Shown here: positions 10,551 through 22,300 of the stretch, piece by piece
Position numbering within the stretch: position 1 is the first letter of the stretch
How the letters are laid out: each line of letters starts with the position of its first letter
Assembly: GCF_000003815.2 (NCBI RefSeq)
Contig: NC_049982.1
Span: 1,953,616-2,001,630 of the forward strand
DNA from: Branchiostoma floridae
Taxonomy: Eukaryota; Chordata; Leptocardii; Amphioxiformes; Branchiostomatidae
Reading direction: 5' to 3'
Length of the DNA: 48,015 nucleotides
Translations under genes and position numbers: made by a program
The notes under the pieces: model-generated
What the model was told of the DNA's origin: nothing
Databases searched by the model: none
The model's input: the letters and a program-made list of their open reading frames with translations, nothing else

Positions 10551-12866
10551 TCATTGCACGACGTAAGTAAACCATACGTACTGCCCCCAGTAGCCCTGGA
10601 CCTGCTGGTAGATGCTGAAGTACACGCCGCTGGACTGGAGAGGAGACAGAAAGGGGCATCATTCATTCTGTAACAGCGGGGGTTCAAGTAGCGCTAACTG
10701 ACCATGCCGAACGCCTGTCAGGCTTTTGGCTCGATCAGTTTTGCGTTTCAATTCAAATTTTCTTCAATCCTACTCTCCAAGTGAGGTTCCCTACCTCCTC
10801 CCCTGCCTCCCTTCTTCTCTTCTTCCCATCATCCCTTCCTCAATTCGTGACATTCTTGTTAACCTTACCCTCCTTCCCTCTTTTCGTTCTTACTTTTGTC
10901 GTTTCATTCAGTCATTCATTCATTCATTCATTCATCTACTCTTTCATTCAGTCGTTGCTTTATTTAACATTTATTCACCTTCGCCTTGAGTTTGGCTGGA
11001 CTCCAGCCTTGTCAGCTTTGGTCTACTCCCAAGATAAGAGACCAAAAGCAGTATCAGGGCTAGACTCTATGCAAACCTTCAATCAGTGGCATCGATATCT
11101 AGCTCTGTATTGTGGTCGCCTACAGTGAATAAAAGAAGATAAATAAAAGTACTCTCCAAGCAGAGGTTGAGTCGCATAGATATAGTTACTGTAGTAGTCG
11201 GGAAAATTATACAGGCGCTCCTCTTACACACAGGTAAGAGGAGCGCCCGTGTAATTTTTCCGGCTACTATTATATCTATGCGACTCAACCTCTGCTTGTA
11301 GAGTAAAATAAAACATATCCCAGAACCAAACGTTCCCGTGCCCTTACCCTGTCGTCCCTCTGACAGGTTCCCTCGGTGTCGGCGCGGAAACAGCGCACAC
11401 ACTGCAGACCTTCCACGCACCTGCAACAAAACACGAGCACAACATGAGTTCAAATTTGACATAAAACAAACAAAATCAAAGGTGGGCCTTCCGATGTCCT
11501 CCCATTCGGACCTAGCATAAAAAGAGCTGAAACAAGGACCACATCTATGTCTCTATTTTTTCTCCACCAGAAAGTCATAAGGTTTACTATACAACCATGA
11601 TAAAAGGTATTGTTCGGTTCATACGCCGAGAAAAGTTAGCTCTATCACAAAACATGCACCTTAATCGGAATGAATAGCTGTAGAGATATAAAAAAAATAT
11701 TCCTCCAGTCTTTCCTTTTGATTGCCAATGATAATTGCCCTTTTGTATAACCGTCACTGTTTTGTGTGTGTGTGTGTGCGTAAAGGCTTTGAGGATTAAG
11801 ACGAATAATAGAACATGCTTTACAAATGGTAGTTAAAAAAAGTAGAATAAATGAATGAATGAATGAATGAATGAATGAATGAATGAATGAAGACGTTTAT
11901 TGCACATTATTGCCACCCCGGGTTAAGTTCAGGTCCCACCAAGACATGTTAAAGAAAGATAGAACAAGATAAAACTATCGTAAGAGGAAAGGAACCTGGG
12001 AAGATGAAGTAGCCTTTGTATTTTGAAATGTTTTTGTGTGCACAAGCGGAATGATATCGACCCCGCTCTACCACACCGCCCAGACTGTTTACTCACTGAT
12101 CGATCCCTCCGCAGGGGCATGTCTCAGCCTCCTGGAGAGCACGGGCGTCTGCGTCATCCTGGGTGCCGCAAACCGGGCAGCACTCGTACGGGTTGGTGTG
12201 TCGTAAAGGCACGCATGTTGGATCCAGGGGCTCGCACTCTGTGTACTCACAGTACTCCTGCGCCGGCACAAAATAGTTCTCATTTTCACTGGGACTTTAT
12301 GGTATCTCTACGCCAGAAAACCAGCTGGCCTTTACCAGGCAGTTTTTAGAACAACTCGCTGCAATTCAAAATTTTAAAATCTATTGCTTTGTTAACTTCT
12401 ACATTTGGCAAAATCTTTCAGACATTTGACTTTATTTATTGAAGAGATCTAAAACGTAAACAATACCCCAGGGAGAAAATGGTTTTCATTTTGTGAATTA
12501 ACAAATCATATATGCCAGGCTCGTGTTACGAGTTAAGGAGACATTACTGCTACACTGTACACAGGCCATGACATGCTGTGTAGATATTTTTAATTGTACT
12601 TTAAGTAGATCATTGTTTTTATATGTACACATTGTATCTGTGTATGGGCCATGGTGACTAAAATAAACAATACACTAAAACTTAAAATCTACTTAACTCT
12701 CTAAACGGAGTCACGTAGATGCTGTCATCAATGGCTAAGCCAAAGATGTATTCGTGGGCTCATTTTTACCGCCACTAGTACGGCGTATCGGACCTACCCT
12801 GGGCAGCAGTATCCCCTCCACCGTCACCACCAGCACGGCGGCTAAGATCACCAGCAGAAACTTCAT
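10551..12866 (-). CDS. Secreted 12-cysteine protein, IGFBP/VWC-like, four exons, complete
   Basis: Exons in coding order: 12866-12798, 12257-12097, 11420-11348, 10634-10551; phases 0, 2, 0 agree throughout and give about 128 aa. Exon 1 is a signal peptide (MKFLLVILAAVLVVTVEG). Exon 2 has eight cysteines including ECCPVCG and CPCGG; exon 3 has CVEGLQCVRC and one more Cys. The CCPVCG...CPCGG...C-x4-LQC spacing resembles the IGFBP N-terminal fold (single insulin-binding-domain proteins) and, in its first half, a VWC domain. Exon 4 is Tyr/Trp/Gln-rich (YFSIYQQVQGYWGQYVW) and Cys-free. Role is unknown: binding of a growth factor or a defence function are both possible. A family B MITE lies in intron 3 (11150-11305) and another about 85 bp past the stop. 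The exon 1 ATG is the only start in frame with the signal peptide. Confidence 0.75.
10900..10960. repeat. (ATTC)n tract in intron 3 of the 12-Cys gene
   Basis: TTCATTCATTCATTCATTC with TC-rich flanks. It may be the simple-repeat tail of a LINE; nothing coding. Confidence 0.7.
11149..11305. mobile_element. MITE family B, copy 2, with 8-bp target duplication
   Basis: Near-perfect hairpin: TACTCTCCAAGCAGAGGTTG at the left, CAACCTCTGCTTGTAGAGTA at the right, arms of about 70 bp meeting at ACACACAGG. The flanks AAATAAAA (11141-11148) and AAATAAAA (11306-11313) are a perfect 8-bp direct repeat, allowing one extra G at the left tip. Same termini and duplication length as 10188-10465. Confidence 0.9.
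11845..11905 (-). repeat. (GAAT)n tract, probable LINE/SINE 3' tail
   Basis: Ten or so GAAT units followed by GAAGACGTTTATTGCACA. On the minus strand this reads TGTGCAATAAACGTCTTC then (ATTC)n, the usual form of a retroelement 3' end. Lies in intron 2 of the 12-Cys gene. Confidence 0.5.
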
Positions 12867-13726
12867 GTCTGCAGCTCTCAGAACCCGACAAGAAACACAG
12901 GAAAACAACCAGTCTGGCAGCTCTGCGAACGTGACTTGTTTTTGACGACGGCGCAGTTTTTAATAGTCTGAGTTTTGTATCGCGATGTACTTTGGACTTT
13001 GATCGCATGCGCGCTGAAGTGTTTTCAACAGGTGGCCGGTAAAAAAAAAACATATTTGCACCACAGGTCCGCTTGTACCTTACCCTGGAAGCCAGCCAGG
13101 ATCGGGCAGCTAGGACTGTTTATTCGGTGGGCTGACTACCTTGGGTCCCCGAACAAAACTCGCTAGCTACCCGACCCTGTCTGGTACCCAGGGTACTTAT
13201 ACCTTCATTCTACAAGTGACGACCTCGGTTGGACCTTAAGTTTCACAGATTGATGAACGAATTCCACTGAATAAAGCAAATCTGTTTTACGTGTTGTGCA
13301 TTTTGCTATCGGTGCAGTTGATAATAAATAAAATGTAAATAATAAGAATAATAACCTATTCATTTATTTATTTAAGGATAATGAACTATGAATACTTAAC
13401 AAAAATAATTGATAAATCAAATTCTAGTAAATCAGGCACATTTTTACGTAATATGATATTGCTGGCTATAGTATAGGTCACTATAGGATATACACTGACT
13501 AGTGACCACCCAACCCAGATCATCTCACGTCTCTTCATGAACGCTCATAGCGATGTTCATTGGTACTGCAGATCTTTTCTCAACAGCTGGCCTTCATCAA
13601 ACGTCCGAACCTCGTGATCAGCGATCACGTGCCAGTTCTGGCCGACCCTTGACGACCTGGATATTCAAGCAGATACTGGGTGGAAGATGATCTTCTGGTG
13701 ATACCCACTACTTCTGGACCCTTCTG

Positions 13727-13928
13727 GGTAGCCTCTACCAGGCTCCGTGGTTCGGTGGTCTAATTGTCGAAATTGGACAAATAGAGTCAATACGACAATA
13801 GTACGCTAGGGGAGTCAGCCGGTCGAGTAGGACCATTATCCAAAGTGGTACTACTAGCGTACTATTGACTCTATTTGTCCAATTTCTACAATTAGCCCAC
13901 CGAACCACGGAGCCTGGTAGAGGCTACC
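13727..13928. mobile_element. Palindromic MITE, 202 bp, with possible TTCTG duplication
   Basis: GGTAGCCTCTACCAGGCTCC...CTAATTGT...ATTGGACAAATAGAGTCAAT on the left is mirrored to GGCTACC at the right; arms are about 80 bp around a 45-bp loop. TTCTG stands directly outside both ends (13722-13726 and 13929-13933). Confidence 0.85.
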
Positions 13929-15415
13929 TTCTGGGGTGAACTGGCTGACATGTCTGAATAACTCGGCAACCCCTTGCAACATCTACTTTGAAATTACCTA
14001 ACGGCTGCTATCAAAAGATCGTAATGTTAGAATGTATGACATGATGCTTTGTCACATACTCAGTGTAGTCTATAAAGTAATGATGGTCAATGATGGCAGT
14101 GCATTGCGGTTTCATCATTATCATTTATTTGTTTTACCAGAGTTACTTCGCTCAGGCTTCAGTCTGTTTTGGGACCTGGTTCTTATATGGGACCTCCTAT
14201 AACGCAAGTCCCCAAAAGCCTCAAATTATATTTTACCCCAATATGTAGAAAGGCGGCTACGCTTCAATCGTAAGATTTTAATAGACCTATTGACAAATGG
14301 AAGAAAAAAAAAATAATCGTCTTGGCGCAGAGAAAAACGTCACATAGCAGAGCAGTAACTGTACACTTGTTTATCATGACCTGCGCTATTTTCGGGCCAA
14401 GATGACGCAGCAGCCATAGGAAGGGACTGTCCATTTCTTACATCTCCAATCCAGGGGCTTTTTGGGGACGACTTGATGGCAATAAAGACATTTACAACTT
14501 CTTGCATTATCTAGCGTGGGCTTTAACCCAGAAACGTGTCTAATCTATGTGATTTCATCCTCTTCCATCTCTACCCTAGACTCGCTTTTCTCTACGAGGT
14601 TTCGTGATATGCTCGAGTTTCATCACAAACCCCTACATTATATAAAACGGATCGCCCCCGTTGTTTTGGTGGGTTGCGAGTCGAACGACTGTCAGACCTA
14701 AACAGTTTCACGGGCCCTCGGTTGCAGTGACAGCCAGGCTCAAGGTGGGTAACAATTATCAACTAATAATCTATGTAGAAGTAGGGTAAGAGAAGTATGT
14801 CTTCGCTACTGACTCTTATAAGGCTCCCTTAGTGACTGAAAAGTAGGAGAAATCAGACTTTCCCAGACGAGTTCCGAATCTGAGACTCTAGATAGAGGTA
14901 GGCTTTGGGTATTGCTGACAAATCAATTCAATTCCTATTTGGCCAATTAACACGGGGTTTTCAGCCACTAAAACAGCCTTAAGTGGTGAAGACTCAACAA
15001 TAGAAATTCTCATTCGGACTCACTCAAACTTTTATCAAAGCTCCTTGCTCAAACATGGAGGATATGCAACTGGATATATCACCATATTACACAAGAGCCC
15101 GTTAGAAATTAAAGCCAGATTTATCTCTCCTTCCTCCGAAAATTGTAAGGGTAGCCAGTTTCCTTAGGATTATATCTAAGAGTGCATGGAGAGGGTTGCT
15201 AGCTGTGTGCTACGACAAAAGGCGGCTAGAAATGGTGGATTCGGACTGATATAAAGTATAAACACAGATGCTGCAATACCCGGCCGCGGAGGACTCATAC
15301 CCAGCTGTGTGGAGTTATTTCAGGGTTGCAGAGTCAGCACAGCAGGAAGCTCACAAAATAGATCCCGGTCGTAATCAACGTCTCTTTCTCTTCGTGCACA
15401 GTAGGATGGGTCTAC

Positions 15416-15501
15416 AAGAACTATTATGTCAGTGTGGTTCTCTGTAAGAGAAGGATATAAGAACTATTATGTCAGTGTGGTTCTCTGTAAGAGAAGGATA
15501 T
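15416..15501. repeat. Perfect 43-bp tandem duplication
   Basis: Two adjacent identical 43-bp units beginning AAGAACTATTATGTCAGTGT and ending GAGAAGGATAT. Identity of the two units indicates a recent event or an assembly artefact. Confidence 0.95.
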
Positions 15502-16190
15502 GTCAACTGCATTGAGTCCATCCTGAAATCTCGGTTTGACCTACTTGAGGTCAGCTGGGCGCCGACCTACACAAATATGGCGCAGATGATAAGGCCGCAG
15601 CGGAAGTTCAAAATGCTGCGTGGGAGCCTGCACATAGTCTCAGACACCAGACGTTCGGCTAGAAATAAAAACTGATGAACTGAACTAATTTTAATTTAAC
15701 AATCTAGGAAAACGTAGACCCTATCGGCTCCTCCTTTGTCCAAGTTGCAACATTACCATACCGGGCTGTTTGTGGAAACGAAAAATGAATTTAGAAGTCA
15801 ATACATAAAAATATACGCAAGTAATGCCAGCGACTATTCTCTTTATTACGTTTTGTGTCTTTTATGTAATTTTTTTTTCCCGAAAGCTGTCTCACCGGGC
15901 ACAGATTGGAAATGTGACGTAGGCCTTACCGTAACAAATTTCCATATTGGGGAAAATGTTTCAAGATTAAGAAGAATCAAAGAAGGGGTTTTAGTGGAAC
16001 TATAAGATTCCCATTTTGAGCCCTTGACTGCGCAACGCAACTCTGACGTCAGCCCTACTGTCAGACTTTCACTAAACAATAAATTTACGGAATTGTTGTT
16101 TTGCCATCCCGCTACGAATCGATCTGCTACGAACTGATTGGTTATGAATTGATTCGCTACCAATTACATCAAACTTTATAGCTTTCCAGG

Positions 16191-16445
16191 GTTATCTGGA
16201 ACAGTCTACCACCAGACATACGCACAGTTCCAACTCTGGCTTCTTTTAAGAGACTCTTAAAGTAACAGCAAGGACCGAAATGAATGGACTCAAATCATGT
16301 CTCTCGCTCTCATATCTTTTGTACCATGTATGTGAAATTGTGTTTATAGGCTTATAACTTATAATGTAAGACTCTTAAACTGTATTTCTGTCAAATACGT
16401 CGTCTGACCCTCGCCTCTCCCCTCATGACCTCAATAAAAAGTGGC
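16191..16445 (+). pseudogene. LINE reverse-transcriptase tail and 3' end (CR1/L2-like)
   Basis: The frame from 16191 encodes VIWNSLPPDIRTVPTLASF then KRLLK and stop (16263-16265). IWNSLPxxIR...FKRxLK is the conserved C-terminus of CR1/L2/RTE-type reverse transcriptases. About 175 bp of 3' end follow, with AATAAA near 16433. 5' truncated; an inactive fossil. Confidence 0.85.
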
Positions 16446-16574
16446 CTACAGGCCGATTTGAGCTTTCATGAATAAACAAAGGCTGACTATACATCCGTGC
16501 ATGCGCAGTTCGCGCAAATGCAGTTTCTCCAGGCCTTGCCATTCAGTATTGCGGACAACGTCTTACGTCATATA

Positions 16575-16860
16575 GGGCCGGTTTACACGAGGCAAAAAAA
16601 TACTTTGTCCTAGAAATGTCCTACGACGTTCGACGCGCGGCGCGTGTCCTAGGAGTAGGACGTTTTTTTTGCCTTTGTAAAAATGAGAACGACGCACTGC
16701 GGCGCGCCGCAATGATCCGCAAGGTGGCACCTCCCGAACGTGCCACAGCGCGTCATTTTCATTTTTACACGGGAAAAAAAAAGCTGTCCTAAGACACTGT
16801 TCTATGACAAACGTCTTGAAACGACGTACGTCCTGTAAAATGCCTCGTGTAAACTGACCC
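16575..16860. mobile_element. MITE, 286 bp, termini GGTTTACACGAGGCA
   Basis: GGGCCGGTTTACACGAGGCA at the left is matched by TGCCTCGTGTAAACTGACCC at the right. The interior is CpG-rich and self-complementary (GCGGCGCGCCGC). A possible short ATA duplication flanks it. Confidence 0.85.
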
Positions 16861-17211
16861 ATAGTCACGCGCTTCGAATTCGCGTTGTTGAAATGACCTC
16901 ATCTCCTGACCGTCACGAGGCCTGTAACGTGCGTGTACGTGCAGGTATGCAGCGCACGATGTGTGCACTGCTTATCTGGTGGGGTGACCTGTGGAGGCCA
17001 TGTCCCCCCTAATAACATGTTGACAAAATAACAAGTTCGGAGTCGTGCAAGCCAGTACCAGTACATGATGTAATCAGTCCATGACAGCAACTTTTTTTTT
17101 TCTGATGACTAATCGTTACTCAAAAAGTGTAAATGTGGATGCGGTTTGATTTGAAACATAGTCGTACTTTCTTTCTAAAACACAACCGCATATGTGACTC
17201 ATACCATGTAA

Positions 17212-17455
17212 AGTGTGTGTGTGTGTGTGTGTGCGCGCGCGCGCGTGCGTGTGTGCGTGTCTTTGTGTGTGTATGTGTGTGTGTCTGAGTGTAATCAAAT
17301 GAGAGAGGGTCAGATAGAGTCAACTGAACTTAGTGTTAGGAGAATAGTAATCCCTCAATCTACAAGAAAGCCTGGTGGCAAGGTTAAATCTAGCCTTGAG
17401 ACACTCTTTGTCTTCATAGCTACCTTGCCCCTCCCCCCCCCCCCCCCCCCCCACA
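17212..17455. repeat. (GT)n microsatellite and poly-C run
   Basis: GT/GC repeats at about 17213-17291 and a C run of about 20 bp at 17433-17452, separated by unique sequence. Confidence 0.9.
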
Positions 17456-18836
17456 CACACGACCTGGAGGTCAATGGACTAGGTAGGTATTAAGGTTGGG
17501 GTAAGAGAGGACATTGCGACGTCCTTGTCATCCTGAGCAGGCGTAAGGAGAACGTGGCACCACTGCTGCGGAGAGCAAACTACAAAGATCACGCAAACAT
17601 TGTTATCAACCGGACATAAGTGTACGTGTGGCAACAACGGGTCGCCTCAAGCAGGCCTGGGTTTATTTGGAGGGGGGTCTGTTTTTAATTTTCAACAGAA
17701 ACGTATACTCGACCCACTAAAGTGATTGAGTGCTGTTTGGTATATGATAATAAGTCGTCATTTCTATACAACTAGAAAGTTATGGAGTGCTCAATTTGAA
17801 CACGCAACAATCGGTGGAATTTTTTTCAATGAAGTAAACTATCGCACTGTTTTAAAATTTCCCCGTGTGCAAAAATGGTACGTTCCATCAGGTAGGTTTT
17901 AAATCAGCGACGTTTTTCTTCGTCATTCTTCTCATTAGATCACAGCTCGGCAACTGATATCGGTAAGTTCCCAGTCCGCGCATATCATTTCGGTGGCAAA
18001 CGGTTATAACGTTATATCTCTAGAAGCGAGGCCATGTTTGTGGTTTTCTTTGTGATTCTAAGCATATGAATTCAAGACTGGTGCAAAATTCGTCGTTTTT
18101 TTCTGGTGGCCTTCAGCAACTATGGGTGGATTGTTTAGATTATCTGGATTATGGGCGGATTTTTTGGTACATGGTCGAATAAAAGATCAGATGTTTGCCA
18201 TCCGAGGGGCCGAGGGGACTACTTGATAATGCAGCGTTCCTAACACATGCTTTGAGTAGAAATTGTGTGTTGAAAACTTTGAACTTATGATTTTTCCGAC
18301 AGCTTTGTTAAACATCGATGGTGTGATGTCATTGATTTGTATTTGACGAACGAATATTTTCACTTCTCTTAAAATTTCTTTAATCTGTTTTCTGTACTTC
18401 TTAGTACTTCTAATGCTTTTCACAAGATCTAGATTCGCTTGATTGAACTGTTTTTTATAATTTATACATGTGTCTGTTGACTCAAATCAGTGCATGGCCA
18501 AGGTACTTTAAGACCAAAACACCTGAACAAAGTCCATACCCGGGTGAATGTGTTTGCTTGTATGTTATGTACATTGCGTTGAAGCTGATAATATTGTTTC
18601 ACTCACACCTTTAAGTACTTATTGTTACATGCGCGGAGTTTAAAAACGTAACTCATCTTGATATTTTAGATTAGAAACCAGGAGGACAATTAGAGTCTGC
18701 GGCACTGACCATTTAGCCGCAAGGACGTATTGTGTTATTCAACAAAACAAATTTGTTTACAAAGATGTGTTTTTACCACTGTTTCGCATTAATTGGCCTT
18801 TATTTCTTCATTTCATCCGTCGCAGAACACGTCACC

Positions 18837-19345
18837 ATGCACGCCATGATGAAAACCCTGACCTTTGTCCTCTTCGTGCTGCAATGCACCCTGGGAGCCA
18901 GGAGGGAAGACAACCAATGGCTGATCAGCCGGGAAGATGCCGGAGATCCGGACAATCAGGTAAGCACCTCCTAACGGCGTTTGTTTTTCTGTTTGTTTGT
19001 TTGTTTGTTTGTTTGCTTTAACTCACCCTTATCCATGCATGCACAAAATAGAACACTCAGCAGCTGTTTATATGGTATTCTGTTGCATATTTTCAATATG
19101 CTTACATAAACTGCAATGCACTGTCTGACACTGTTACAAACTATGATATAAGTGGAACATTTAAAACAAGACGCCTCATTGCTACGAAAAAGCATGGAGA
19201 AAATATCCTGATCGTGTTGACTCTGACCCGGGGTTTAGAGTTACGTCATCAGCAAACTGCATTGTCATTGCCATTGTCAACTGCAACACCATGTAGGGAC
19301 ACTTTGCATGTATATGTGTTTCAATCCTTAAAAAACAGACACATG

Positions 19346-19395
<50 letters not shown>

Positions 19396-22300
19396 TGCAC
19401 ACACAAGGCCTAAACAGACACACAGACATGCATGCACACACATACATTTACACATGCATACACAATACATAAATGCACATACATAACGTTATGCACACCA
19501 TAGACACAACCACAAGCACAGGACACAAGTAGACGCAAGAAGACAGGGCAAAAGTAGTAATGATTCTATCCTTTAGAGTAAAGAAGATCCTCTCTTTTGC
19601 AGGACTTTGCTCGCCAGAACTTCCACGAGGACTGCGAAGCCGGAATCAACAAGCAGATCAACCTGGAGATGTTCGCCGGCTACACCTACAGGTCCATGGT
19701 GAGACAGGGTTTCTTCATATGGATACAGGAAACACAGAAATTAATGTGGGACGTGTTCAATTATTAAAACATTGCAACCTGTAGGACGTTTGCTACCTTT
19801 TGATTTAGTTTGAACGGCAATATGGCAGGATAAATAAAAGAAAGAGAAGCCAAGCAACAAAACAACGGAATATAACGTCCAGCTGTAGAAGTTAGAGTTG
19901 CGTTGCACAGTGGAGGGCTCAGAAGATGACAGTGCCACTGCAAATCCTTCCTTCCCTTGAAACTTACAGCCCAAGTTCAATACCTTTAGGGGTTAGGAGA
20001 GACAGGTAGAGGTTATGGTTCGTCACTACCGTAGCCGACAAGTACAAGTTGTTAATGTTACAGGTCATCTTATTTTAATAGCAGGGCGACACCCCTGCTA
20101 ATTCGTTTTTTTTTTAACTCTTATTGTTTCTCATATTTCCAGGTGTACTACTTCTTAAACTATCGCGACGTGCACGTTCTTGTTTCTTTTCCTTCTCCTG
20201 TTTCGAAGTGTCCAACTGTAGCCACCACGACGTCTCATGAGTTCTTCTTTTTTCTTCTTCTCTCACCTATTTCCAGGCGTCCTACTTCAACCGTGATGAC
20301 GTCGCCCTGAAGGGTGTGGCAGATTTCTTCCGTCACCACTCTGAGGAGGAGCTGGAGCACGCCCAGCTGCTGGAGGAGTTCCAGAACAAGCGCGGCGGGA
20401 GGGTCGTCTACGAGAACCTGAGGAAACCCGAGAAGGTACGTCTGGGGCTAGAGGTACACATTTGCTGAGGAAACCTGAGAGGGTACGTCTGTCTGGGGCT
20501 AGAAGTACACACTTGCCGAGGTACGTGTGTCTGGAGATAGAAATACACGCTTACTGAGGAAACTTGAGAAGGTACGTGTGTCTGGGGCTAGAAGTACACA
20601 CTTGCCGAGGTACGTGTGTCTGGGGCTAGAAGTACACACTTGCCGAGGTACGTGTGTCTGGGGCTAGAAGTACACACTTGCCGAGGTACGTGTGTCTGGG
20701 GCTAGAAGTGCACACTTGCCGAGGCACGTGTGTCTGGGGCTAGAAGTACACACTTGCCGAGGTACGTGTGTCTGGGACTAGAAGTGCACACTTGCCGAGG
20801 CACGTGTGTCTGGGGCTAGAAGTACACACTTGCCGAGGTACGTGTGTCTGGGGCTAGAAGTACACACTTGCCGAGGTACGTGTGTCTGGGGCTAGAAGTA
20901 CACACTTGCCGAGGTACGTGTGTCTGGGGCTAGAAGTACACACTTGCCGAGGTACGTGTGTCTGGGGATAGAAGTAACACTTGCCGAGGTACGTGTGTCT
21001 GGGGCTAGAGGTACACACTTGCCGAGGTACGTGTGTCTGGGGCTAGAAATACACACTTACTGAGGAAACTAGAGAAGGTACGTGTGTCTGGGGCTAGAAG
21101 TACACACTTGCCGAGGTACGTGTGTCTGGAGCCAGAAATACACACTTACTGAGGAAACTAGAGAAGGTACGTGTGTCTGGGGCTAGAAGTACACACTTGC
21201 CGAGGTACGTGTGTCTGGAGCCAGAAATACACACTTACTGAGGAAACTAGAGAAGGTACGTGTGTCTGGGGCTAGAAGTAACACTTGCCGAGTTACGTGT
21301 GTCTGGAGCTGGAAGTACACACTTGCCGAGGTACGTGTGTCTGGGGCTAGAAGTACACATTTGTTGGAAGTTTATATCGTCCCCCGTCCCGGTTGAGTTA
21401 AGATCGTTACGCTTGATGACATTAAACGTTCACTACAATATATATATATATAGCTGAAGAGGACTAAGCGATTCAGTCCAAAATTTGTGAATCCAGTTTT
21501 TATAGTAAAATCTATTAGATGTAATTTACTAACACAAATATTAAATCATCTTCGAATTCTACTACACTGTGAGAATACTTTAAATTACATAGAATAGAGG
21601 ATGAATGTTATTACCTCCATGAAGTATTCATGGTGGTCATGTTTTTTTTTTTGCAATAGTTTTTATAGAGAAATGGACTGTTTAGGCTTATACAAAACCT
21701 ATTTCCTTATTTTATACACTTATGTTCTGTAAAACAGTCATATTCCTAATGCAGATAAAAAAATCGACCATCCAACATACCTGCCCTTTTATCTCCACCA
21801 TAACCGAAAAGTTTAATTGATCTAACGTTTCATTCTGTACCTGTTAACTGTATTTCTTCAACAAGTCTTGTTGTGACCTGTACTTAGCCTGGTGTGAGCA
21901 ATGTGCAGTAAATGCCTTCATCCATTCCTCAGGACACCTGGGGTAGCGCCCTGGAGGCCATGCAGGCCGCGCTCACCCTGGAGAAGAACGTGAACCAGCG
22001 TCTCATCAACCTGCACAAGACCGCGGGCCAGCACAACGACATGCAGGTGAGCTCAAGGGAGAATAGCCTCCGTTGCAGTCTCCGAACGAAGCTGTTCTTT
22101 AGGGGGTGGTGGTGACTGGTTCGGGATTCTCAACGTTGGCTAGATTCTCGTATGCTGGGAAAGGGAGTCTGCCATGGACAAGGCAAACTACTGTCCACGG
22201 CAAACTCCCTTTCCCGGCATAAGAGGACCTTGCTAACTTTGAAAATCCCGAAACAGCCCCCCACCCCCAAACACACAAATAAAAATCACGGGGATTCGAG

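Larger units (their letters stand above)
12870..18836. other. Gene-poor region between the 12-Cys gene and ferritin
   Basis: I found no exon chain here. It holds the palindrome at 13727-13928, a 43-bp tandem duplication at 15416-15501, a LINE end at 16191-16440, a MITE at 16575-16860 and microsatellites at 17210-17455. The rest is AT-rich sequence with short open frames only. The promoters of both flanking genes must lie at its two ends but show no clear core elements. Confidence 0.55.

Noticed and set aside
15469-15675. 68-codon frame starting in the 43-bp duplication
   Set aside because: No upstream or downstream exon, no similarity recognised; likely chance.
18470-18510. CAGTGC loop before ferritin as an iron-responsive element
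   Set aside because: The flanking bases pair for only two positions, and the site is 350 bp upstream of the start with no evidence of being in the leader.
20436-21362. CRISPR-like regular repeat
   Set aside because: Units are contiguous without spacers and are derived from the ferritin exon-intron border; the host is a eukaryote.
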